From NCBI GenBank assembly GCA_021401465.1, contig JADDMT010000109.1, forward strand, positions 32,467 to 96,466: a stretch of 64,000 nucleotides of DNA, written 5' to 3'. The DNA is from Teratosphaeria epicoccoides (taxonomy: Eukaryota > Ascomycota > Dothideomycetes > Mycosphaerellales > Teratosphaeriaceae). Under the pieces are notes generated by a model. It saw nothing but the letters and a program-made list of their open reading frames with translations, was not told the origin of the DNA and did no database searches. Shown piece after piece: positions 20,808-31,689 of the stretch. Position numbers and translations under genes: made by a program. Each line of letters begins with the position of its first letter. Positions within the stretch are counted from its first letter, which is position 1.

Positions 20808-23118
20808 ATGGCCGCAGGTCACCGGATGTCTGGAGATGCTAGGAGATTCACGTCCGGCAACTACAGGTTCGAGAATCAGCGGCCAATGAGCTCGCAATCC
20901 TGTCGAAATGGACCACAGTGTCGCAAGTACCAAGAGGGCACTTGCAATTACAATCATGATTTCAGTGGCGCTTTCCAGGCCGATGGTCTTTCCAAGAAGA
21001 GTCTCAACGTTGACTCGCCTTCGTTCACGCCAACATTTACCCCGAAAATGGGCAATGTGCAGCCTGTCATGAAGTCTCTTGGTTTGTCGCCAAAGGCTGC
21101 GGCCGCTGCGAGCTTCACCCCTCGGGGCCCAGGGGCTGCAACTCCAGCGGGAACGTCGCATGTGAAAGTGCCTTCCGGAGAGTTTGTCCCCGGACAGGCC
21201 TTCCAGCCGCAACAATTCCAAGAGTTCACACCCGGGCAGAACTTTCTGCCCCAGCCACAGCTTGATAGTCAACAGTCGTCTTTACAAGCTCCGTTGAACT
21301 TCAATGATGCATTTCTCAGCCAGCAAAGTGGCATTTCCAGCTTGGACGGCGCACATCAACAGTTTAGTGCCTTCAGCCAGGCTGCACCACCAGTTGCTGG
21401 ACAAAATTTTTATCAGGAGGCAGGAGGCTTCAAATATCCGCTCAACTATCATCTGTCGGCTGCTGTCGGGCCCAAGCGAGAGAACATGACGGCATACCAG
21501 CGTGCATCGGCAGACTTCTTCATCTCTGACAATCTTCGGGAAGAGTTTCATAAGAAGGCAGACGCCGCATTGCAGACTTTCCCAAACAGCACGCTTCCTC
21601 CACAGATCGAGCATTTCCATTCTCTGGTGGCTCTTGAAACCAATACGCCAAAGACACAACCTCTATTTGGCTACCCCAGCTCGATATACAAGGCTACCTC
21701 AGCGAAAGACGGTCATCAATATGCGCTGCGACGTATTGAGGGCTTCCGCTTGACCAGTGAGCACGCCATCACAAATTTCCAGCCCTGGAAACGCGTCAGC
21801 AGCGCAAGCGTTGTCCATGTTCACGATGCTTTTACGGGCAAGTGGTTTGGCGACAGCTCTTTGATTGTGGTTGCAGACTACCATCCACTTTCGCAGACGC
21901 TAGCTGACAGGTACTTTACCCAAGGACGGGCTGTTAGAAGTGGCTCGCTTATGGTGGCTGAGAATGAGCTTTGGAGCTACTTTGTTCAGCTCGCGAGCGC
22001 CTTACAAAGCATTCACGAAGCAGGTTTGGCAGCTCGAACAATGTCGGCCTCGAAGGTTCTAGTGACATCGAAAGGACGCTTGAGGCTGGGCGGATGCGGT
22101 GTGCTAGATATTCTTCGGCATGAAGAAGGTGAGATGGACCGCTTGCTGCGATTTTGGTGACCCAGGTGGAGTGCACCTTTGCGCTTTCAATCGATTGGGT
22201 CTCGTTACTACGGCGTGACCACGATCACAATGCTCTTGGCAATCGGCTTGATGCTAACATTGTTCAGGTCATTCGATCGCGGACCTGCAGCGGGCTGACT
22301 TGCAAGACCTCGGTCGCCTTGTTCTGGGCATTGCCGCGCGCAACCAGACCGCATATCAGAACATTGAGAAGGCGCTCCAGCTAGTCAGCCGGGCCTACAG
22401 CGACCGGTTCCGAGCATGTTTGTCCTGGCTACTGTCACCGCCTGCAGCCGCAGAGAACGAGTTGTCACGGCAAGAAGAAACAGCTTTCACCAACTACTCC
22501 GTCAATGCTCTCTTGAGCAACATTGCCGACAAAGTTGTAGCAGCATTTGATAGCACACTTCACGCCGATGACCATCTCACGGACAACCTCATGCGCGAGC
22601 TTGAGAACGGTCGACTGGCGCGACTGCTCATGAAGATCAACATCATTCTCGATCGACCGGACGTTAGCATCGAGCCGCATGGTAATAGGAACCCAGCACT
22701 AATGAACCAGCCAGGATCTGCGTGGTCAGAGACTGGCGAGCGGTACCCTCTACAGCTGTTTCGAGATTATGTGTTCCATCAGGTCGATCATGATGGCCGT
22801 CCGTTGATGAACCTAGGCCACATCGTCACGTCGCTCAATAAGCTAGATGCAGGTAAGCCGCGGAATGAAGAATATGTCCACGCAAGCGGTGCTAACGAAG
22901 CGTCAGGCATCGACGAAGAGGTGCAGTTGGTCAGTCGCGATGAGCAAACAATGCTCATATCAAGCTACAAGGTAAGCTGCGTGGCTCGTAACTCTCGCGC
23001 GCCTCTGTGGCAAGCAGTTTTTTCCTGGACTGGTGATGCTGATACGCCACAGATACTCAAGCGCTGCTTCGAGAGTGCGTGGGCCGAGTTGAACAAGGCG
23101 AGTAATGCTCGACGTTAG
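20808..23118 (+). CDS. PAN3: PAN2-PAN3 deadenylation complex subunit PAN3
   Basis: Four exons, 20808-22128, 22268-22852, 22907-22971 and 23053-23118, encode 678 aa, normal for PAN3. Introns are 139, 54 and 81 nt; the 54-nt one has a GCTAAC branch site. Features: a CCCH zinc finger at C32, C38, C46 and H50; a PAM2-type poly(A)-binding-protein motif at residues 66-75 (LNVDSPSFTP); a Gln/Phe/Pro-rich linker; and a pseudokinase domain from about residue 260 (PLFGYPSSIYKATSAKDG, with the catalytic loop degenerated to AGLAARTMSASKVLV). A helical region and the C-terminal knob follow, with the hallmark NKLDAG and VSRDEQTMLISSYK. PAN3 dimerises and recruits the PAN2 nuclease to poly(A) tails. The finger spacing is shorter than I remember for the family. 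Confidence 0.95.
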
Positions 23119-24676
23119 GTGACCAGCAGGGAGAAGGGATCTCGCGCACACAATTGCGAGCGAATAAATCTCGACTGCAAGAGAGAAGCGACTTTTGAGT
23201 GATCGCCGGGGCCCCAAGGAGGTGCAATCGCGACTCAAAGGTATTGCGCAAAACGAAGCGAAGCAGGGACAGGAACATCCAGACGATGATGTGTGTCGCT
23301 GCTTGCAGGCAGATAGGACAGTACAGTTGGTTGAACTGCCGACTTGGAAATTGATATCGCTAAGATCATACGATGCTCAAAGATCACCAAACTCAGCATG
23401 CTTATGTTCATGCACGGTGCAGATCTCACTAGGCCAGGAACAGCGGGAAGCAGGCTTGTCGCGGAACGGTAGACAGGCGCTGCAGGCGTGAAGTGGGCAC
23501 GAGGGTCAGCTCCCATAGCGCCCATACCTCAGTTGCACAAGTAAGCCAAATCGGATCAGTTGGACCAGGGCAGGCATCGATTCACATATCTCGGATGGAA
23601 TAAAGACGTCAAGGCGTCGCGAGATGCAATTCACGGCCATTAACGCACATGGTCTAGCAAGACCAATCGTGACTCATAATAAATCTGCGGTCTATCATCA
23701 AATGCAGCGCGTCGCTGTATGACCGGCACCGCTGTAGGAGGCCACAGTGTGTTGAGAAGACAAGCTTTTTTGAGCGCACGAGGTTGTCATCGTACCCTGG
23801 ATCTTGCTGAGTGGGCCGAGTGACAGCACTACTCAGCAGATCATCATACCGCTGCGTGACCCAAGCATATAGATGATCCATGTGCTTGAAGACGTCGGTG
23901 CTTTCCAACATACGCAGCCAAGCAGTAGTTGTCGTCAGTCCCGCCTCCGCATTCATGGAAGAGCTTCCATGCTCTCCAGGTTCGTTCGACGGGCTTTCTC
24001 AGGGCGGTGAGAGCCCGGGACTTCAGAGATGCCACCGTGAATAAGATGTAATATTGACTGATCGGGAGCACGTGTATCAAAGAACGTTCAATATGTAAAG
24101 ACGTGTTAGCGCATTCGTGATGGCGCGCTGTGCACGTGAGAGAAAGAGAAACCTGCGGAAAATTGTGCCTCAGGATATCGTTGTTCCTAGCGTATGTTTC
24201 GTGCAGCTGGGTGCTCACATCACGAGCAAGACGTATGTGTGTGCAATGACCAGCTTGTTCTCCCAAGGCTGCACCTCGCTCGAGCGCCCGACATCACTCA
24301 GCAAGCAACAATCAGTGCGCTATTCCACCAGAATCATGATCTAAAGTAAAGATACCTATCGAGTCCAAGCGGATTGGCGGAGCGAGTGAGCCAACCTCAT
24401 GCACCGTATTCTGTGCGAGATTCGGCAGATTGACAGCAGGCTCAGTTCTTCGCCTTCGCCTGCATTGTCAAGACCACGGCATACCTCGTGTCTCTGCTAT
24501 CAACGAGATTTACGCCGCTTCGGCAGCAGGTGCTGAGGCACATAGCATCCTCTGGCGGCTAGCACGAGCGAGGACCACACTGCGCCGGAGAAGTCTGCAA
24601 AGGCTTCGAAAGCACCATTGCCAGCTCGTCCGCTGCTCGAGCCCCGAGACCGGCGCCCTCATGAGCTGAATTTACG
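23119..24676. other. Intergenic region
   Basis: About 1.56 kb between PAN3 and the LAMMER kinase, both on the plus strand. A minus-strand open frame at 23654-23956 begins with ATG and reads fairly protein-like (KHMDHLYAWVTQRYDDLLSS). It has no recognised domain and no clear partner exon, so it is not called. No tRNA-like B box was noticed. Confidence 0.45.
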
Positions 24677-27031
24677 ATGTCAACACCGCAGACACTCACA
24701 TCAGTGCTGCAGCCCGTTTCACACTTTCACGATCACAAGCAGCGGTATCTACCGTCACCAACCGACCGTTACCTCCCTCCCCCAAGACCGAGCAGCAACT
24801 TGAGCAACTCTTTTCACGGGAGCATCCCAACGAGACCTCAAAGCAACGTCTCGGCTCACCAATTTGCACCGCCGCCGCCGAGGCCACACAGCAGCGGTAT
24901 GAATAACGGCTATCCGCAAGCGAGAGCAGGGGCTGAACACGCGTACACGAACGGGATATATCACCAAGCGCATCAGGAAGATTCGAGGAGGACAGAGAGC
25001 ATATCTGGCCAACATTCGAGGCAGCTCCCACCTCCTCAGCCATATCAGCACCTACCGCAGCACCAGCACCAGCAGCCACAAACCGTGCCAGCTACCACAC
25101 AAATGCCTCTTGCGCAAGCCAGTGCAAGCAGCAGCTCTCAAAACGGACAACAGCATGGCAAGAAGCCGGTGGACTGGGTCGAGTACTTCGGTGGGAAGCC
25201 CCCGGCCGAGATCATCACGATTCATGACGATGACAGTCCAGCACCTCCGGCTGAGATTCAGCGGCTACCGCCCATGGCAAAAGAGACTGCTGCGGCACAA
25301 CACATAGACAAGAGGAGACGTGTGAATGGCGGCGAGGGTCAGGCGCACTACAGTACGACCAACACGCCATACTCGAATCATAATGGCACTTCGACCGAAA
25401 GCCTGCAGGGCACGACTGCTGCGACGTCACTCACATCACAAGCTAGCAGCGGTAGTCTGCGACAAGATAACGCGCAGACTGGCCAAAAACGGAAGCGTAC
25501 GACTCGAGAGACCGAAAAGGAGCGCAAGAAGCAGGAGACTGAGAGATCCGGCGCCCAAGGTTATCTTGCAGAATACGGCGAATACATCCCACCGCAGAAG
25601 CAGAGAAAACAGAAAGAGGTCGTGGTACCTGTTGTCCACGATGTATGGCTCACCACCATAAAGTTGATGAATGAATTGATCGCTGACTTGGCGTTCTCGC
25701 ATAGCGTCACAAGACAAATGACAAGATCGACGACGACGATGGTCACTACATCGTGCAAGAGAACAGCCGTCTTGGCGAGAAGTATACCCTGATGAAGCTT
25801 CTCGGACAGGGCACTTTTGGCAAGGTCGTCCATGCCCTGGACGTGCGGTCACGGAGAGAGGTTGCCGTCAAAATCATTCGAGCTGTGCCAAAGGTGCGCA
25901 TACATCCCTCCTCACTGCCCCAGTGGAACGCTAATCTGACTCTGCTTAGTACCGTGATGCTAGTCGCATTGAACTCCGAGTACTTCAAACGCTGCGAGCA
26001 GCAGATGAGCACAACCGTAATCGATGCATCCAACTACGAGACTGCTTTGATTGGCGAGGGCACATTTGCATCGTGACGCCTCTGCTCGGTCTTTCGGTCT
26101 TCGATTTCCTCAAGGCTGGTGGCTTCGTGCCATTTCCAGGATCGCACATCCAGGCCTTCGCGCGGCAATTACTAGGGAGCATCGCCTTCCTGCACGACCT
26201 CAATCTCATCCATACGGATCTCAAACCGGAGAACATCCTACTGTTGAATCACACATACCAGACCTTTACATACAACCGGAATATACCATCGAGCAGCACG
26301 CTCACGGCCCGATCTGCTAAGTTCAGGCGAGTGCTGCTTAGCCCCCATATCAATCTGATAGATTTTGGAAGTGCTACATTTGATGACGAATATCATAGCT
26401 CGGTGGTGTCGACCAGGCACTATCGAGCGCCGGAAATCATACTGGGCATCGGTAAGGATCGCACATTCGATCACGCGCGCGCGTTTGCTGATATGCTGTA
26501 GGTTGGAATCACCCAATCGACCTCTGGTCTCTGGGTTGTATTCTGGTCGAGTGCTGGACGGGCGATGCACTCTTCCAGACGCACGATTGCTGCGAGCATC
26601 TTGCGATGATGGAAGCCGTCACTGGCAACCCCATAGACCGCTCTCTCATACGGGAAGTCAATCGCACCTCTAAGCGTGGCGATCGCAACAGCGCCGCGCG
26701 CTTCTTCAAGAATGGTCACCTGGCATACCCACTCCTGGATACTCCTCGACAAAGCAGGAAGTTTGTTCGGGCAATGAAGCGTTTGGAGGAGATCATCCCG
26801 CCGACCAACAAGTTCAATCAACACTTCTTAGACCTGCTGAGGAAGATTTTTGTGTATGACCCCAAGAAGAGGATCACGGCTAGGGAAGCACTGAAACATT
26901 CGTGGTTCAGCGAGTTGGTGGAAGACGATGGCACGGAAGCTGGTCGGATTAAGATTGAGCGCGACCGTATGCAACAGCAGGCTGAGCGAGAAAGGGAAGC
27001 GGCCAGGTCTGACGGCCACAGAAGGCGGTAG
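24677..27031 (+). CDS. LAMMER-family dual-specificity protein kinase
   Basis: Four exons, 24677-25642, 25714-25893, 25950-26451 and 26502-27031, encode 725 aa; introns are 71, 56 and 50 nt. Residues 1 to about 325 are a low-complexity Gln/Ser/Pro-rich arm with a KRKRTTRETEKERKK basic patch. The kinase domain starts near 345: glycine loop GQGTFGKV (353-360), catalytic lysine K375 in AVKII, HTDLKPEN with catalytic D472, DFG at 520-522, and the family signature EHLAMME at 581-587 (usual form EHLAMMER, here with Ala after ME). Relatives are yeast Kns1, fission yeast Lkh1 and animal CLKs, which phosphorylate SR-type splicing factors and stress regulators. All catalytic residues are present, so it should be active. 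Confidence 0.95.
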
Positions 27032-27546
27032 CCTTGGTGGTACACAAAAGCGGGCGAGATACAGGCGGTGCCCTTATATTGACGAGGCCACGGATTTCCC
27101 AATACTTTAATATGTCACGAGGCAAGTCTAAAGTGGGTTAGCAAGCGATGCATGATACAAATGGCGTCCTGCATCGTCCAGGATTCGACTCAGAAGCTGC
27201 TTTGCTTGTGTCTTCTAGGAGGACGGATCGATTGGTCTTGTGATGGTCCACTTTGCATAGCGCGCGAACGGCGACAGCTGTCAAGATACGAAAGCTCTCC
27301 ATCTGTTCTCCAGCCTCGCATCATTGTGAAACTGTGATGATGTCCATGTCCAACTATGAGTCCGCACATGATATTCGTGCCCTCCTTGGCATTTTGCTGC
27401 TGATCGGACCCCACCAAGCCAGCCGCACGGACGCTGCATGTACCCTCTGGATCTCAGACTTTCAGCACATCCACTCTTGATGACTTGACATGTCCCTAGA
27501 ACCGGACTCCAACTTGTCGTAGATCTAAACATTGTCTTCGCTCACT
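27032..27546. other. Intergenic region
   Basis: About 515 bp between the LAMMER kinase stop and the SRP19 start. It holds the SRP19 promoter. Nothing else recognised. Confidence 0.55.
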
Positions 27547-28443
27547 ATGGCAAACCCACGAATAGAAGAAGTGGAGGAAGACATTGACGACCCAGAGGAG
27601 ATGGACGTGGACGCCTTCGACTTCGCGAAACCCAAAGGCCATCTCCAGGCCTCATCCTCCTCGTCACAGCCGACCGTCATGAATCCATCACAGCTCTCGC
27701 CGGAGATACTGCAGCAGATGATGCAAGGTGGACAGGTAGCGGGAGGAGCGGGAGGACCAGCCGGGCCAGGAGGCAGACAGGTGAGCATGAAGGAGATGCA
27801 GCAGCGTCAGCGAGAAGAGGAGCAGAAGAGAAAGCACTTTCAATGCATATATCCTGTCTACTTCGACTCTTCGCGATCACGAGAAGAAGGGAGGAGGGTG
27901 AACAAGGAAGATGCAGTACCCAACCCGCTCGCGATACAGATCGCGGACGCGTTGGCACAGATTCAGTACGACAAGCAAGTCAATCTCTCCGTCATGCTCG
28001 AACCAGGAAAGACACATCCAAAAGACTGGGCTAACCCCGGGCGCGTGCGTGTGCTGGTGAAGAAGGACGGCAAAGCTGCCAGCGCGAAGTTGCAGAACAA
28101 GCACCAGCTTTACAAGCTCATATCTGAGCATTTGAAGGCGCACCCGACGAACGAAAATATGCCGCTCAAGTTTCTACCGTATGGCATTCAGAAGCCGAAG
28201 GATGGCAAGGCGCCGAAGCCTGCGGTGCCGAGAGGATTCAAGATGGGAACAATTTTGCCAATGCATAGTCCGGCGCTGACGGGAGGTGGTGTGTCGGATG
28301 ATTTCTTGAAGGATATGATGGGGGAAATGGGTGGACAGTTGCCGCCGGGGATGGAGGGGGTGGCGAATATGATGAATGCCATGGGTGGTTCCGGAGGGCA
28401 GCAGAAGCCGAAGAAGATTAAGGTCATGCAAGGTAGGCGATGA
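27547..28443 (+). CDS. SEC65: Signal recognition particle subunit SRP19 (Sec65)
   Basis: A 298-aa single-exon protein starting at the ATG at 27547 (MANPRIEEVEEDIDDPEEMD); the few codons upstream in frame start only at TTG. An acidic, low-complexity N-terminus of about 90 residues precedes the SRP19 domain (about 97-205), which starts KHFQCIYPVYFDSSRSREEG. The RNA-binding core includes EEGRRVNKEDAVPNPLAIQI and the basic NPGRVRVLVKK. A Gly/Met-rich tail ends in KKIKVMQGRR. SRP19 binds helices 6 and 8 of SRP RNA and is needed for SRP54 loading, hence co-translational targeting to the ER. The fungal form is longer than the human one (144 aa) because of both tails, as in yeast Sec65 (273 aa). Confidence 0.94.
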   Translation: MANPRIEEVEEDIDDPEEMDVDAFDFAKPKGHLQASSSSSQPTVMNPSQLSPEILQQMMQGGQVAGGAGGPAGPGGRQVSMKEMQQRQREEEQKRKHFQCIYPVYFDSSRSREEGRRVNKEDAVPNPLAIQIADALAQIQYDKQVNLSVMLEPGKTHPKDWANPGRVRVLVKKDGKAASAKLQNKHQLYKLISEHLKAHPTNENMPLKFLPYGIQKPKDGKAPKPAVPRGFKMGTILPMHSPALTGGGVSDDFLKDMMGEMGGQLPPGMEGVANMMNAMGGSGGQQKPKKIKVMQGRR

Positions 28444-28945
28444 ATGTCGTGATGCTCAAGGGCATATGGTGCATGGAAAGGCTGGTGATCTGCCGCCGTC
28501 AGCACTACCGCAAGATTGTCGCATACTCGTGGAACAGAAGCTAGTGGAGCGGACAGCTACACGCCACAGTGAGCTGGCTGGCGTTGCCGGCGTTGCCGAT
28601 CGACATGATGACCAAAAACCTGCAAATGCCAGCTGACGTGCCTTGCAAAGTGGTATGTCACTAACACTCAGTCTGGACGCAGACATGTGTCACGCTGAAC
28701 AACATCTTAAGCTCATGTCGTGCACTGCCAGAGACATCTCACATACACCCCAGGCCGTCGCCGAACAATGGCCGACGAGACAAAGTCGCAGGGGCGGCAG
28801 CGTCAACTCGTTGTATATATGGCAGAAATGGCGTTGAGTTGAGCCTCACGAGAGGATAACATACAGCACTACAAAAAGAAAGTTTCTCGACCGGTTATCC
28901 ATAACCATACATCTTCCAAAACTTACAATCAGAAAAGCTCACGAT
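28444..28945. other. Intergenic region
   Basis: About 500 bp between SRP19 and the SET pseudogene. No gene or repeat is evident. Confidence 0.5.
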
Positions 28946-30085
28946 ATGACCACAAGAAGGCAAGTCCGTCGGCAGAAGTACCGCATTGTAGACGACGGCC
29001 ATGGAGAAGAAGGAATGGTGGCAAATGCTTCACTAAATCGAGGCGACTTGGTTGTAGCGGAGACGCCAATTCTGGAGATGCCGATTGGACCAGAAGTGCT
29101 CTATGACCCCCGATCGCTTCTACAACACCACCCGCAGCCACCTGCACAATGATCGCGAAGTCGTCGATCGCGCTGTTGCAAATCCGGGTCCGAGAGACAG
29201 GATTCGCTTCCGACAACTGTCTTCAACCATGACGATGCCAACCAAGGATCCCAGCATCGTTGCCACTAATGGCTAGGAAAGAGAGCAGTGCATTTATGGC
29301 GTCACCCATCTGGTCATCTGCATTATGGCCGACATTTCTCGGATCAATCATTCCTGTCGGCCGAATGCTGTTGCGTCATGGAACGCCGACTTGCACCAAC
29401 ACGTTGTACACGGGTGCGAGTCGATTCAGGACGGAACAGAGATTACTCTCAACTATCAAGCTGGCAATGACAGAATTGTTCTTGGCGCCCAATACTATCG
29501 CCGCACTTGGCTCGAGAAACATTATGAGTTCGTGTGTCGCTGCAGAGTAGTGCGAGCCGGCTGTGACCAACTTGGTGGCCAGCAACGCGTGAAGGCGGCT
29601 TGCACGCAGAGCCAAGGACCTGCTTGGCGACAACAATTGGCCACAAGGCGCCGTCGACACTCGTGACCACGGCAAGCACCGCGATGAATGGGTGCAGTGG
29701 TACGTGGACTATTTTCATTGCCTGCAGGCACTTGGCATCTACAACGACAATTTCGTCGGCGCGTAAGTACTCCAAGAGACAGTCTCCACAGTCGAGGCCA
29801 TTTGTTGACCAGGTTCATAGATGCTCGGGCTTTTCCAAGCTGTACGAAGCATTTGGATGCCACACCTATCCGTTTGGGGTGCGAAAGGTCTGCCTGGATC
29901 GCCAGTGTGGATTTCAAGAGCACCAAAGTGCATTCTACGATGAGGCGATCCGTTGGGCTCGGGAGACGTGGAAGTGGGCATACAGGTGCAGTGGTAAGGA
30001 TCAACCAAACGTCAAAAAAAATTGCGCCGGGGGCTGAATGAGTTGGAGGAGCTCAGGGCTGACTGTCCAATTTCACCGATCTGAG
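28946..30085 (+). pseudogene. SET-domain protein gene, disrupted
   Basis: The start is an intact frame from the ATG at 28946 (RIVDDGHGEEGMVA, LNRGDLVVAETPILE), the N-terminal part of a SET domain. Coding sense then jumps frame at a CCCCC run (29107-29111) and continues as DRFYNTTRSHLHNDREVVD. It meets a TAG at 29274-29276 and goes on in the same frame through the SET core MADISRINHSCRPNAV and the LNYQAG motif to FVCRCRV, the start of the Cys-rich post-SET part. A second frame change lies near 29545-29551, a TGA at 29590-29592, a plausible intron near 29763-29820, and a further shift at an A8 run (30014-30021) before NELEELRAD. Related fungal SET proteins are about 300-350 aa lysine methyltransferase-like proteins. 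Two stops outside homopolymers favour a dead gene over base-calling error. Confidence 0.68.
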
Positions 30086-30212
30086 CGCGTGGTCAGCTCC
30101 TGCCAGTGAACGGATTCGAGATGACTGATGTCGACAGTAGGTCCTGCTGACACGAAGACACTTCTGCGAATCTACTGATACCAGGCATAGCGACTAGTCG
30201 CAACCGACCATG

Positions 30213-31202
30213 TTATACAGCACTGTACCCCCCTCTTGACCCTCCACCCTTCATCCTGTCGACCATGTCGCCCGTCCATTCCTTCACGATATACGGGATA
30301 TCGCGGATCGTGTCACCGTGAGGTATCAGATCCCATCCCCTCGCTCCATATCTATTGTAGTTCAACCATGACCCAAAGATGATATAGGTAGCAGCCAGCA
30401 GGAACAGCACAACAATGAACCAAGTGAAGAAACCCCAACCGCTGCTTTTCTTCGCGCTGTGATTGTCAGGATCATTGATCGCACCCTCACACGCATGCTT
30501 CGTTTTCCACGTCAACCGCAGCGTGCCCACGTCACTGCCACTGACCGTCTCCGCCTTATACGACTTGAACTCCAGCGCCTTGCCCTTGTCCAAATCCGGC
30601 AGCTCTGGCTCGCCATCCCCCTCGTCATCGCCACTCGCTCTGCGCATGCGCCGCTCCTTCTCTTCCTCGAAGCCTTCCGATCCAGACATGTCCTTGTCGC
30701 ACTGCAACTCCACTATTGCCCTCTGCTCCGTCCCATGTATCGTATCCGGATATTTCCCACCATGAAGCACCACAAGCAGACCCTCTTTCTCGCTATCATC
30801 ATTACTGTCACTGGCTTTGAGCCGCGTGACATCCGGTTCTAATGGCCGGCCATGCGATGCCATGTAATCGCCTGCGATGTTCACGACCTTGAGCACTTGT
30901 CGTGTCTTCTCGACCGTGTTGAAAGTCTCTTCGACTGCGCATACTCGTGTCCCGCCTATGCATTGTTCTTTTTTTGGTATGTCGGAGTCTTTCTTGAGCG
31001 TTTCGCAGAGGTCGATGGTGAAGGTTGTGTTGGAGATGGATGGCGGTACCCATTGTTGCCAATGCACCGTCTTGGGTCCGGCAAGGGCTGAGAGGTCGAA
31101 GGATTGTCCGTCTGCTCGGACGTGGCTGCAGTCGAAGGTTACGGCGGAGATGGACGCTGGGAGGAGTAGCAGCGATGCTGCTATGCTCCCGATGGATGGC
31201 AT
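30213..31202 (-). CDS. ATG27: Autophagy-related protein 27 (Atg27)
   Basis: A 329-aa single-exon type I membrane protein. The ATG at 31202 gives a signal peptide (MPSIGSIAASLLLLPASISA). The lumenal domain holds spaced cysteines (CSHVRADGQ, DLCETLK, CIGGTRVC, LQCDKD, HACEG) of the mannose-6-phosphate-receptor-like fold. An acidic linker lies in the middle (SGDDEGDGEPELPD). One transmembrane helix is at about 256-279 (FFTWFIVVLFLLAATYIIFG). The short cytosolic tail ends exactly in YSAV, matching the tyrosine sorting motif reported at the C-terminus of yeast Atg27. Atg27 cycles between vacuole, Golgi and Atg9 compartments and supports Atg9 vesicle supply in autophagy. The basic stretch RRMRRA in the linker may be a protease site, which is an inference. 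Confidence 0.93.
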   Translation of the reverse strand: MPSIGSIAASLLLLPASISAVTFDCSHVRADGQSFDLSALAGPKTVHWQQWVPPSISNTTFTIDLCETLKKDSDIPKKEQCIGGTRVCAVEETFNTVEKTRQVLKVVNIAGDYMASHGRPLEPDVTRLKASDSNDDSEKEGLLVVLHGGKYPDTIHGTEQRAIVELQCDKDMSGSEGFEEEKERRMRRASGDDEGDGEPELPDLDKGKALEFKSYKAETVSGSDVGTLRLTWKTKHACEGAINDPDNHSAKKSSGWGFFTWFIVVLFLLAATYIIFGSWLNYNRYGARGWDLIPHGDTIRDIPYIVKEWTGDMVDRMKGGGSRGGYSAV

Positions 31203-31614
31203 GTGGGGGGCGTGGGTGCAAGCAGCACTCTGACTTCCAATAAAACTCACTCGAATCGAATAGAATTATGCCACACGTACAAGGAAAGACAAGAAATTTA
31301 GACCGATGCTCAATTGATACGGAAGTCTCGATCTTGAGGCTTACAGAAGGTGAGCTTCCAAGCTCGCCGAATCCGGTAAGTCAAAACTCCGCCAAGGCAT
31401 ACCTAGGTATCTCGGGCCGCTAGGAAACAGCCTGACTAGCTACATGCTACAACCTTAGTGTGTGACCTTTGCCCCCGCGGCAAGCAGTCATCCTATGCGA
31501 TTCTAGCACATCAAGCTGTGGCATAGCTGCACTAAAGTATTCTTCTTGTGGGTCCTGGAACTACAAAAAGTAATACCAGTCCCGGGAATCACTACTGTAG
31601 AGATTATACAAGGT

Positions 31615-31689
31615 CTGGAGGGTAGCTCATTTCCATGGCTGATGTCCGACGTCTAGAGGTTAGCGCATTTTTATGGCTGATGTCCGACG
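31615..31689. repeat. Tandem duplication of a 38-bp unit
   Basis: Copies start at 31615 and 31653 and share ATGGCTGATGTCCGACG. They differ at about seven positions nearer the start of the unit. No coding context is evident. Confidence 0.75.

Noticed and set aside
23654..23956. Minus-strand ATG frame of 100 codons between PAN3 and the LAMMER kinase
   Set aside because: Composition is partly protein-like, but no family, no signal and no consistent splicing to the upstream frame could be found.
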